Source: Rivularia sp034931125
GTDB lineage: Bacteria; Cyanobacteriota; Cyanobacteriia; Cyanobacteriales; Nostocaceae
NCBI RefSeq assembly: GCF_034931125.1
Contig: NZ_JAYGHM010000019.1
Location: 1-64,000, forward strand
Direction: 5' to 3'
Length of the DNA: 64,000 bases
In this document: positions 54,235 through 62,060 of the stretch, piece by piece
Layout: each line of letters opens with the position of its first letter
Position numbering within the stretch: the first letter of the stretch is position 1
Made by a program: the position numbers and the translations under genes
Notes under the pieces: model-generated
What the model was told of the DNA's origin: nothing
Database searches by the model: none
The model's input: only the letters and a program-made list of their open reading frames with translations

Positions 54235-55305
54235 CTATCCCTCATTCCCAATCTTCTTCTGAATTTGATCGAATACTGCACCATCGGCAAAGAATTCTTT
54301 TTGAACTTTATCCCAACCGCCTAATTCTTTGACGGTAAATAAGGTTTTGACTGGGGGATATTTTGCGGCGAATTCTTGTTTTACAACTGGATTTACCGGA
54401 CGAAATCCGATTTTGGCAAATTCTCTCTGGGCTGCGGGAGTAAAAAGATATTTTACGAAGGCTTCTGCTACTTCTCTATTGCCATGTTTATCTACGTTTG
54501 TATCAATTACTGCAACGGGATTTTCAATCCTAATATTAGTTTCGGGGACAATGTAATTACTCGGTTTACCTTTTAAACCCGCTAAAATTAACTCGTTTTC
54601 ATAGTTAATTAAAACATCACCCTGCCCTTGGTTAAAAAATACATCGCTGGCTTCGCGGGCATCTCTTGGTAATATCGGTACGTGTTGATAAACTTTGCTG
54701 GTAAAATCTAATGCTTGGGCATCCTTTGCGCCGGTTTCTATTTGGGAACCCCATAAAGCTAAGAAATTCCACCGCGCTACACCGGAAGTTTTGGGGTTTG
54801 CGGTAATAATACTAACGTTGTCTTTTGTTAAATCTTGCCAAGTTTTGATTTGTTTGGGATTACCTTTACGAGTAACTAAAGCCGCAACAGATTGAGTCAC
54901 AATACTATTATTAGGCGCTTCATTTTCCCATCCCGGTTGAATTAAACCGGCTTTGGCAATTTTTTTCATATCCAAAGCCAAAGCTAACTCCACCACATCA
55001 GCATCTAAACCATCAACTACAGCACGTGTTTGAGCGCCGGAAGCCCCATAACTTTCGTAAAAAGTAACGGTTTGATTGTGTTGCTGCTTCCACTCTTGAA
55101 CGAATTGCGGAATAATTTTTCTATAGGCTGGTTTGGTGACTGCATAGGAAACCAGCGTTAATTCTAAGCGATCGCTATTTTGAGCATTCGATGCGGAACA
55201 AGATATTAAAGAAACGCTTAAACTTAAACCCAATAAAAATAATAAAACAAAATTTTTGATTCCCCCCCCTTTCGTCAATTGGGCAACAAATCGCCACAGC
55301 CCCAT
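54235..55305 (-). CDS. sbpA: Sulfate-binding lipoprotein
   Basis: 356 aa. The signal peptide ends at a lipobox LISC (Cys36). LTLVSYAVTKPAYRKIIPQF, YESYGASGAQTRAVVDGLDA and KTSGVARWNFLALWGS are the sulfate-pocket segments of this family. It is the periplasmic receptor for the CysTW permease. First gene of the cluster, with a TGTAGAGACGTTGCAATGCA palindrome about 100 nt upstream. Sulfur-starvation control is likely but no site is evident. Confidence 0.95.
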   Translation of the reverse strand: MGLWRFVAQLTKGGGIKNFVLLFLLGLSLSVSLISCSASNAQNSDRLELTLVSYAVTKPAYRKIIPQFVQEWKQQHNQTVTFYESYGASGAQTRAVVDGLDADVVELALALDMKKIAKAGLIQPGWENEAPNNSIVTQSVAALVTRKGNPKQIKTWQDLTKDNVSIITANPKTSGVARWNFLALWGSQIETGAKDAQALDFTSKVYQHVPILPRDAREASDVFFNQGQGDVLINYENELILAGLKGKPSNYIVPETNIRIENPVAVIDTNVDKHGNREVAEAFVKYLFTPAAQREFAKIGFRPVNPVVKQEFAAKYPPVKTLFTVKELGGWDKVQKEFFADGAVFDQIQKKIGNEG

Positions 55306-55407
55306 GTCAATGTCTCCCCTGAATCTCCGGTTACTCGGTCAAGATACCGGGTTTGATGTTTTTTTATCGTACAACACAACGGTAATAGGATAACCGGAAT
55401 TTATGTA

Positions 55408-55430
55408 GAGACGTTGCAATGCAACGTCTC
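55408..55430. repeat. Perfect GAGACGTTGCA-A-TGCAACGTCTC palindrome
   Basis: Arms 55408-55418 and 55420-55430 match exactly around one base. It is a member of the GTAGAGACG family seen at 1836 and 37264, common in filamentous cyanobacteria. Confidence 0.85.
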
Positions 55431-55545
55431 CCAGTATTTTGATTCAAACCGATAATTCCTTCTGTAATTCCTCATAAATAGAATACATGGATCTTCAATA
55501 AATTCAAGTAAATTTACGTAATTTATATGCTCATCTATGTATTAA

Positions 55546-55824
55546 GCTTTTCTCTACAAATCCCAAGAAAAGTACGAACAAGCTGAACCCCTTTATATCC
55601 AAGCTTTGGAATTAAGAAAACAACTTCTCGGAGAAAATCATCTCAACACTGCAACCAGTTTGAACAATTTAGCTGGACTTTACGAAAGTCAAGGAAAGTA
55701 CGATCAGTCTGAACCTCTTTATATCCAAGCTTTAGAGATTGCAGAACGGGTTTTGGGAGAAAATAACCCGAATACGGTGACTTTTCGGAAAAACCTGGAA
55801 TATTTACGTGCAAAGCAACAGTAA
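55546..55824 (+). pseudogene. 5'-truncated TPR-repeat gene fragment
   Basis: The frame after a stop at 55543 reads YKSQEKYEQAEPLYIQALEL, then HLNTATSLNNLAGLYESQGK and ALEIAERVLGENNPNTVT, ending at TAA 55824. These are two kinesin-light-chain-type TPR units and a C-terminal cap. The first ATG (55606) leaves half a repeat. It is almost certainly the tail of a much longer TPR protein whose front has been lost. Confidence 0.7.
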
Positions 55825-55896
55825 GATGATTCTTTGTTAGGAGGTTTGAAAAGGTGGTTTTTCGGGTGATATTTTGTGAAGTGTAGAAACCCGATT

Positions 55897-56277
55897 CTAC
55901 AACATCGCAGATGATATTTTTTCCAAGGAAACCAAACCATTTTCTTCAAAATTAATCTCTAAATGATATCCTTCCATCAAAGCAACTCCCAGCAAAGGTT
56001 TATAACCAGAAGCTAAAACAAGGACTATTTTTTCTACATCATCCCAAATAATAGTTGCGAAATGTATAGTTGATAAAGCTTCGCTACCGTCAGCTAAGCT
56101 TATAGGCGTACTAGAATATACAGGAAGATTCATCGCATTAACAGCTTGTGGTGGTAAGGTAAGATAACCGTTGAATCCAGTATCAATAAGAAAATCCACA
56201 GAAAAATCTGGTTGTGAAGGTAAACGAAAAATTACTGGAATTGTTGCCTTACTCTCACTAATTCTTCCGTAAATCAT
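55897..56277 (-). CDS. Clan AA aspartic protease (retropepsin-like)
   Basis: 126 aa. DFLIDTGFNGYLTLPP carries the catalytic Asp32-Thr-Gly, and LLGVALMEGYHLEINFEENG is the second conserved loop of single-domain clan AA proteases, which act as dimers. Its start overlaps the upstream small gene by 4 nt, so the two form a bicistronic unit. Physiological target is unknown. Confidence 0.85.
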   Translation of the reverse strand: MIYGRISESKATIPVIFRLPSQPDFSVDFLIDTGFNGYLTLPPQAVNAMNLPVYSSTPISLADGSEALSTIHFATIIWDDVEKIVLVLASGYKPLLGVALMEGYHLEINFEENGLVSLEKISSAML

Positions 56278-56549
56278 TTAACTGTACGGTTCAAAGGAAC
56301 ACCACCAAAGCTGAATGCAACATCGTAACCAATCCGCATAGTAAATAATCTAGCCATTGGTTTTTTCTGCTTTAAATTCATTGCAGTTTCTATACCAGTT
56401 TTATCAATTCCGTACTCGCCAGTTTCAGCATCAATCGTAATCATCTTGCCAATATTATCGCCATGCTCAACTTGTTGGCGAATTCCATTTTCATAAAATT
56501 CTTTAGCTCTGCGAGCAACTTCTTCGACACTCCAGAAAAGTGATTGCAT
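56274..56549 (-). CDS. Partner protein of the aspartic protease
   Basis: 91 aa, unrecognised. The features are EEVARRAKEFYENGIRQQVE and MITIDAETGEYGIDKTG, then the C-terminal RIGYDVAFSFGGVPLNRTVK. The TIDAETGEYGID strand resembles small toxin-antitoxin-like modules. The ATGA overlap with the protease start implies a functional pair; it may be the substrate, inhibitor or antitoxin. Confidence 0.65.
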   Translation of the reverse strand: MQSLFWSVEEVARRAKEFYENGIRQQVEHGDNIGKMITIDAETGEYGIDKTGIETAMNLKQKKPMARLFTMRIGYDVAFSFGGVPLNRTVK

Positions 56550-56590
56550 GATTATTAAACCTACTTTTGACTATTTTATTATTATCTCAC

Positions 56591-56995
56591 CTACTCATTT
56601 AAAAACAAATTCGCATCAACGTGAAAGAAATTCCCTAATTCTACAGCCTGTTGCGAAGTTATTTCTAAATCACCATTGATGACTTTATCAATTTTCTCAA
56701 GCGAACCAAAAACTTGTACTAAACTTTCCTTTGTTTTATCTTGGGCTTCCATTAAGTGTAAGAGCATCGAGCTAACTGTACCTTTAGGAATTGGATAATG
56801 TTTATCTTCAAAATCTTCAATTAATTTTACTAATAAATCTAGAATTGTATTCTCTTCTGGTGTTAGATTTTTACGTGCTAGTAATTCTTCCACAACCTTT
56901 AAAAATTCCTCATTCTCTGCTTCTGTTTGAATAATTCGAGGTTGATATTTAGAGAGTAATTGGCTATAAATTTCTGAGTTAATAGTAAGGTTCAT
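56591..56995 (-). CDS. HigA-like antitoxin/HTH protein
   Basis: 134 aa from ATG 56995 (MNLTINSEIYSQLLSKYQPR); ten further in-frame residues upstream look non-coding. LMEAQDKTKESLVQVFGSLE with KIDKVINGDLEITSQQAVEL is a degenerate Xre-type HTH, as in the larger HigA group (COG5499). The helical N-terminal half is typical. No HigB toxin adjoins, so it is an orphan or works with a distant partner. Confidence 0.75.
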   Translation of the reverse strand: MNLTINSEIYSQLLSKYQPRIIQTEAENEEFLKVVEELLARKNLTPEENTILDLLVKLIEDFEDKHYPIPKGTVSSMLLHLMEAQDKTKESLVQVFGSLEKIDKVINGDLEITSQQAVELGNFFHVDANLFLNE

Positions 56996-57036
56996 TTTTC
57001 CACTTATCTTTATAATATTCTGCAAATTCTCAAAAT

Positions 57037-57072
57037 GGTGCGTTACGCTATCGCTAACAGCACCCTACAAAT
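57037..57072. repeat. GGTGCGTTACGCTATCGCTA dispersed palindrome
   Basis: GGTGCGTTACGCTATCGCTA followed by ACAGCACCCTACAAA is the imperfect palindrome also hinted at by 45041-45108 and by CCGTAACGCACC near 58669. The long in-frame extension of the DUF99 protein is only this repeat translated. Confidence 0.8.
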
Positions 57073-57100
57073 ACTTCTAACTCCTAACTTCCCTTTAACC

Positions 57101-57685
57101 ATGAATCTCGAATCTCTACTCAAACTCAACCGTACAATTCGCGTAATTGGCTTTGACGATGCACCATTTATTCGCGGTGCTGGTAAAAACGTCAATTTAG
57201 CAGGAATTATTTGTGGGGGAACTCGTTTTGAAGGGATGGTTTGGGGAGAATTACAACAAGATGGTTTTGACTCAACAGAAACTATTTGCAAACTATTAAT
57301 TGGCAGCAAATTTTTACCGCAATTACATATAGTATTACTCGACGGAATTGGCTTCGGAGGATTTAACATTGTTGACTTACCAACATTAGCCGAAAAACTC
57401 CAACTTCCCTGCGTCGCTGTGATGCGTCGTCAACCCGATTTAGATGCAGTTACCTTAGCGATGAGTCATTTACCAAATTTAGAAAAACGACAAGAATTAT
57501 TAAGACGTGCGGGTACAATTTACGAATATTCGCCTTTTGTGTTTCAAGTATGTGGTGAACAACCGGAAATCATTGCGAAAGTATTAGAAAAATTAACAGA
57601 TTGCGGGAAAGTACCCGAAGCATTGCGATTAGCACATTTGATTTCTGCTGCTGTTATGAAAGGAGAAAGCGGAAGTTCTGCTTGA
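57101..57685 (+). CDS. DUF99-family protein (endonuclease V-like)
   Basis: 194 aa. It starts MNLESLLKLNRTIRVIGFDD, continues FIRGAGKNVNLAGIICGGTR, VLLDGIGFGGFNIVDLPTLA and PCVAVMRRQPDLDAV: the DUF99 family, related to endonuclease V, sometimes called endonuclease dU. I start at ATG 57101 because the 22 codons upstream are translated repeat DNA. Substrate activity is not established in cyanobacteria. Confidence 0.85.
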   Translation: MNLESLLKLNRTIRVIGFDDAPFIRGAGKNVNLAGIICGGTRFEGMVWGELQQDGFDSTETICKLLIGSKFLPQLHIVLLDGIGFGGFNIVDLPTLAEKLQLPCVAVMRRQPDLDAVTLAMSHLPNLEKRQELLRRAGTIYEYSPFVFQVCGEQPEIIAKVLEKLTDCGKVPEALRLAHLISAAVMKGESGSSA

Positions 57686-57779
57686 GAGAATTTGTTCGTA
57701 GTAATACCAATTTGTAGCAATACCCTCGAAGGGTATCGCTACATTTACGAAGCCCACCTTCGTGGGCTGAGAAATTTAT

Positions 57780-57838
57780 AGCCCACGCAGGTGGGCTTTG
57801 TAGTTGTAGCCCCACCCTTCGAGGGTGAGGGCGTTTTT
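57780..57838. repeat. 59-bp repeat, left copy
   Basis: AGCCCACGCAGGTGGGCTTT (hairpin), then a GTAGCCCCACCCTTCGAGGG hairpin and TGAGGGCGTTTTT. The copy at 58797-58855 differs at two bases. Together with related arms from 57700, a chain of hairpins fills the spacer before the Uma2 gene. Confidence 0.9.
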
Positions 57839-57913
57839 CAAACATTTTTTTGAACAACTTTAGCAATGCTTCTATCAACGTCATAATAGACATAAAAACC
57901 AAAACCTGAGAAC

Positions 57914-58573
57914 ATGGCAATTATTACCACTTCTAACCCAAAATCCCAAATCTTCTATCCTAGTTCTGACGGTGAACCCGTGGCTGAAACTTATACCCAT
58001 CTCTACGCTTTATTAACAACCCTGGAAGTATTGCGACAATATCTCCAAGGACAACAAGCAACGGTTTTAGCAAATCAATTTTTATATTATGCTCAAGGTT
58101 TCCCGAAATTACGAATTGCACCTGATGTGATGGTAATTTTTGACGTAGAGCCGGGAGGTAGAGATAATTATAAAATTTGGGAAGAAGGTAAAGTCCCCTC
58201 AGTTGTTTTTGAAATGACATCTAAAGGTACGCAAAATCAAGATACAGAATATAAAAAAACCTTGTACGAACAGTTAGAAGTACAAGAATATTGGCTTTTC
58301 GATCCTAAAGGTGAATGGATAGAAGAAAAATTGCGCGGTTATCGTTTGCGAGGAGAAAGCTACGAATTGATTACAGATAGCCGCAGCGAACCATTAAAAT
58401 TACGTTTAGCCATAGAAGATGAATTAATCGGTTTTTACCGCGAAGATACCGGAGAGAAATTATTAATTCCCGATGAATTAGCAACTAAGCTAAGCCAAGA
58501 AACCCTGCGTGCAAATGAAGCTGAGGCACTTTTGGCTCGTTATAAAGAACGTTTTGGAGATTTGAACAAGTAA
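57914..58573 (+). CDS. Uma2-family nuclease-fold protein
   Basis: 219 aa. APDVMVIFDVE and VVFEMTSKGT give the Asp and Glu of the fold, with YKKTLYEQLEVQEYWLFDPK in the middle. It is the third Uma2 gene in the window. It is flanked by two near-identical 59-bp hairpin repeats in direct orientation, which would let the interval be lost or moved by recombination. Confidence 0.88.
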   Translation: MAIITTSNPKSQIFYPSSDGEPVAETYTHLYALLTTLEVLRQYLQGQQATVLANQFLYYAQGFPKLRIAPDVMVIFDVEPGGRDNYKIWEEGKVPSVVFEMTSKGTQNQDTEYKKTLYEQLEVQEYWLFDPKGEWIEEKLRGYRLRGESYELITDSRSEPLKLRLAIEDELIGFYREDTGEKLLIPDELATKLSQETLRANEAEALLARYKERFGDLNK

Positions 58574-58796
58574 CTATGTAGGGGAGGCAAATTGGGGTGT
58601 AGATTTTCTCCCCCCAATATTGCCGTTGTGTTACGGCTTTAATATGATAAATTACCATATTGAAAATGCCGTAACGCACCATTTAGGGTATATCGGAGTT
58701 TTTGAGAATGCCGTAACGCACTCTTAATATATAGACGCTACAAACATCTCAATTTCTAACCAAATTTCTCTAAGCGTCACACACCCTACATTTATT

Positions 58797-58855
58797 AGCC
58801 CACGCAGGTGGGCTTTGTAACTGTAGCCCCACCCTTCGAGGGTGAGGGCGTTTTT
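58797..58855. repeat. 59-bp repeat, right copy
   Basis: Nearly identical to 57780-57838, followed by three tandem GTGAGGGCGTTTTTGG units to 58880. Its hairpins may double as the asnS transcription end. Confidence 0.9.
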
Positions 58856-58884
58856 GGGTGAGGGCGTTTTTGGGTGAGGACTAA

Positions 58885-60276
58885 CTAAAACTCCGCATTC
58901 TCCGGAGTACGCGGAAACGGAATCACATCGCGAATATTTGCCATTCCCGTCATAAACTGCACCAATCTTTCAAAACCCAATCCAAAACCAGCATGAGGTA
59001 CGGTACCGTAACGACGTAAATCCATGTACCACCATAAATCTTCTGGTTTCATTCCTTGCGCTTTAATCCGACGTTCCAACACATCATACCTTTCCTCGCG
59101 CTGGGAACCGCCAATAATTTCGCCTATTTTTGGCGCTAAAACATCCATCGCGGCTACGGTTTTTTCATCCGAACTCAACCGCATATAAAAGGCTTTAATT
59201 TGTGTAGGATAATCGCTCACAATAACTGGCTTTTTAAACAGTTGTTCGCACAGATAGCGCTCATGTTCTGATTGTAAATCTAAGCCCCATTCGACCGGAT
59301 ATTCAAATTGGACATCAGCGAGTTCTAATTGTTTAACAGCTTCAGTATAGGTAATTCGTTCAAACTGATTATTAATAATATTTTCTGCGGTTTCTAATAC
59401 TGTCTTATCTACCCGCAAATTGAAAAATTCCATGTCTTCAGGACATTTTTCCATTACATATTTGAAAACATATCTGAGAAACTCCTCAGCTAAATCCATA
59501 TCTTCGGAAAGTTCGCAAAAAGCCATTTCCGGCTCAACCATCCAAAATTCTGCCAAGTGACGCGAAGTATTGGAATTTTCCGCACGGAAGGTAGGACCAA
59601 AAGTATAGACGTTACCAAACGTCATTGCCATAATTTCGGCTTCTAACTGACCGCTAACTGTCAAATATGTCGGTCTACCAAAAAAGTCTTTGCTGTAGTC
59701 TACTTGCTTATCTTCCGTGAGGGGAACGTTCTTTAAATCCAAATTAGTGACGTTGAAAAGTTCTCCCGCACCTTCGCAGTCGCTAGCGGTAATAATCGGT
59801 GTATGTACCCACAAAAAGCCGCGCTGTTGGAAAAATTCATGAATCGCTGCTGCACAAGCGTTACGCACGCGCAAAACTGCACCCAAGGAATTGGTACGGC
59901 TGCGTAAATGTCCAATTGTTCGGAGAAACTCAAAAGAATGGCGTTTCTTCTGTAACGGATAAGTTTCTGGATCTGCTTCACCGTAAACTTTTACCGCTTG
60001 CGCTTTTAATTCAATTCTTTGTCCTTTTCCTTGAGACTCAACGACTATTCCCGATGCTTCCACAGAAGCACCTGTATTTAATTGTTTTACTATATTTTCA
60101 TAATCTGGCAAATCTTGATTTAGTACAACTTGCAAATTAGCCAGAGATGAACCATCATTAACTTCAATAAATGCAAAACCTTTTAACTCGCGCTTCGTTC
60201 TTACCCAACCTTGCACCTTTATCGATTCATCAGGTTGAGCGCTGCGTAGTATTTCCGCAATCCGTCTTTCTATCAT
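58885..60276 (-). CDS. asnS: Asparaginyl-tRNA synthetase
   Basis: 463 aa from ATG 60276 (MIERRIAEILRSAQPDESIK). OB-fold anticodon domain at the N-terminus (VQGWVRTKRELKGFAFIEVN), then class II core: motif 2 FRAENSNTSRHLAEFWMVEP, motif 3 GFGLGFERLVQFMTG. It charges tRNA-Asn directly. GGAAG before the ATG supports this start over one five codons upstream. Confidence 0.97.
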   Translation of the reverse strand: MIERRIAEILRSAQPDESIKVQGWVRTKRELKGFAFIEVNDGSSLANLQVVLNQDLPDYENIVKQLNTGASVEASGIVVESQGKGQRIELKAQAVKVYGEADPETYPLQKKRHSFEFLRTIGHLRSRTNSLGAVLRVRNACAAAIHEFFQQRGFLWVHTPIITASDCEGAGELFNVTNLDLKNVPLTEDKQVDYSKDFFGRPTYLTVSGQLEAEIMAMTFGNVYTFGPTFRAENSNTSRHLAEFWMVEPEMAFCELSEDMDLAEEFLRYVFKYVMEKCPEDMEFFNLRVDKTVLETAENIINNQFERITYTEAVKQLELADVQFEYPVEWGLDLQSEHERYLCEQLFKKPVIVSDYPTQIKAFYMRLSSDEKTVAAMDVLAPKIGEIIGGSQREERYDVLERRIKAQGMKPEDLWWYMDLRRYGTVPHAGFGLGFERLVQFMTGMANIRDVIPFPRTPENAEF

Positions 60277-60372
60277 ATGTTTTTCTTCCAAGAATAAAAT
60301 TAAGTGCTGTTGGTTGTTAATAGTTAGTTATTAATTTTTAATTCCTAACTCATCACTCCTAACTCCTAACTC

Positions 60373-60783
60373 TTACCCAACAACTGACTTTAATAACCAG
60401 CCTATGATAACGCCCAATCCACCAAAGCGGACTACTTGCCAAAACAAGTCTTTCAAACCGCTTTTCGTAAATATAACGCTACCACCAAACAGCACTAAGT
60501 AACTCTCGGAAAATAATCCTAAAGCATTATCCAAGCTTTCTAGCTTTTCTTTAATATCTTTCAACTCCGCTTTTAGCGATCGCGAAGTGGTTTGTTGCAG
60601 TTGCTTTTTAACTTCATCGAAACGCCGCACTAATTCTATCTGACGCTGTTTGTCAGCGAGCATTTGAGCATACCGTTGTTTTAACTCACCAAGACGAGAC
60701 TCAACTGCCAATATTTCTTGTTCTAATTCTTGCTCTAGATTTTCCTCAACCGATGATTGAGAAGATTGTTTGGGCGACTCCAT
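60373..60783 (-). CDS. Coiled-coil protein with C-terminal membrane anchor
   Basis: 136 aa. Residues about 15-85 are charged helix (LEQELEQEILAVESRLGELK), followed by a short loop and a hydrophobic end VVRFGGLGVIIGWLLKSVVG (about 115-136) that would anchor it. The shape resembles conserved cyanobacterial membrane-tethered coiled coils of unknown function. Its 5' end lies close to that of the divergent gene at 60823. Confidence 0.7.
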   Translation of the reverse strand: MESPKQSSQSSVEENLEQELEQEILAVESRLGELKQRYAQMLADKQRQIELVRRFDEVKKQLQQTTSRSLKAELKDIKEKLESLDNALGLFSESYLVLFGGSVIFTKSGLKDLFWQVVRFGGLGVIIGWLLKSVVG

Positions 60784-60822
60784 GAGGGAAGTATTAAAGT
60801 AAAAGAGAACGTTTCATCAGCC

Positions 60823-61119
60823 ATGCACGTTATGTCTCAATCCAGCCAACTGCCTAAAACTAGTCAATTGCAAGAAATAAGTACACTAGAACTAGCTCAA
60901 GCTCTATTGGAGAGATTGAGTATATCTCCTAACGATTGGCATCGTCTCAAGTCTAACCGCAAAGTTCGCGCTTGCGAACAAACAGCAGCTGCCCTCGTAT
61001 TTCTCATCAACGAACAACCCGAAGAAGCGCAAGCTAGATTAGAACAAGCTACAGGCTGGTTAAATCGTTCGATCAGTGCGCCACCTTGTCCGACTCACGG
61101 ACAAAAAAAAGACAGCTAG
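60823..61119 (+). CDS. Conserved cyanobacterial small protein
   Basis: 98 aa from ATG 60823, or 95 from ATG 60832 (MSQSSQLPKTSQ). TLELAQALLERLSISPNDWH, RKVRACEQTAAALVFLINEQ and QATGWLNRSISAPPCPTHG form a compact helical protein conserved in cyanobacteria (DUF6439-like by recollection). Function is unknown. A start 22 codons upstream overlaps the opposite gene and is less likely. Confidence 0.75.
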   Translation: MHVMSQSSQLPKTSQLQEISTLELAQALLERLSISPNDWHRLKSNRKVRACEQTAAALVFLINEQPEEAQARLEQATGWLNRSISAPPCPTHGQKKDS

Positions 61120-61187
61120 TTGTTAGTTATTAATTGTTAGATAGTGAATTTCTAACTCTTAATTCCTAACTCCTAACTCATATATAA

Positions 61188-61643
61188 TTAATTCCGTAAC
61201 AGAGGTATCCTACTGCGTCTATGCTCCAACTGCTTGCATAAACGTAACTCTGTACCTCTACGGTTCCATTCCACCTGGTCGAAAATTAGATGCAGTATCG
61301 ATAAACCGCGACCATTTTCTGACTCATCAGGTGGCAAATATTCGGTGGGGTTTTCTTCGCAATCGCATTCAGGAATAAATCCTTTACCTTGGTCTGATAT
61401 TACCCACCAGTATCTATCATCAATTAAAGAAAAACGAACTACTACTTTTTTGCCAGGATCGAGATTATTGCCGTGCTTCGCTGCATTGACTAAGGCTTCT
61501 TGAAGTCCTAGTCTCAACTCAGCTTGCATATCTCCTGGGATTTCTGCCAAAAGCAAATCTAAAATTGGACACAGATATAGAGTTGAGGCAAAACTAATCG
61601 TACCCCAATTGCGTCCTACCGGACGAAGTGAAATGGTAATCAC
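61188..61643 (-). CDS. RsbW-like anti-sigma factor kinase
   Basis: 151 aa, a single HATPase_c domain of the anti-sigma/Ser-kinase type. GLQEALVNAAKHGN (N box), VISDQGKGFIPE (G1) and ENGRGLSILHLIFD (G2) are visible. It would bind ATP and phosphorylate an anti-anti-sigma (STAS) protein or sequester a sigma factor. No STAS or sigma gene adjoins it. Confidence 0.9.
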   Translation of the reverse strand: MITISLRPVGRNWGTISFASTLYLCPILDLLLAEIPGDMQAELRLGLQEALVNAAKHGNNLDPGKKVVVRFSLIDDRYWWVISDQGKGFIPECDCEENPTEYLPPDESENGRGLSILHLIFDQVEWNRRGTELRLCKQLEHRRSRIPLLRN

Positions 61644-62060
61644 AAGAGAAACCCCGTCGCTTTCGGCTTAAGCTAGACATGACTTTTACTACTTACACCG
61701 CACCCTGAAATTAACTTGAGGTGGTCATGTTGCCCTAACTTTTATGTTTGTACAACTAATTTTTGTATGCTACTTAACATTGACTCTGTTAACGAAATAA
61801 AGGTTGCTTAACTTCAAATCGGCTAAAAATTTTCTACGAACAGTCACAAACTATAAATTTATTTGAAGCATCAACGAGTATTTTTATACTCTTAAATTGA
61901 ACCGTTTTGTAGCTTAAACAACTTCTTTATTCCTTTTTTTTTGAGTCTGGAATTACGTCAATTTCTTTATACAAAAGGTATTCTATATTTAGATTAATTC
62001 AATTTTAGCATTTTTACTATGCACTAGACTACAATTTGAAAATTTCACTCAACAATTAGA
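61644..62060. other. Gene-free AT-rich spacer
   Basis: No gene, terminator or strong inverted repeat that I would defend. It lies between the RsbW-like gene and the 3' end of rlmD and probably only holds the kinase promoter. Confidence 0.4.

Noticed and set aside
57035..57100. N-terminal extension of the DUF99 protein
   Set aside because: The 22 extra codons are encoded by a dispersed palindrome and spacer micro-repeat, and the family begins at MNLESLLKLNR.
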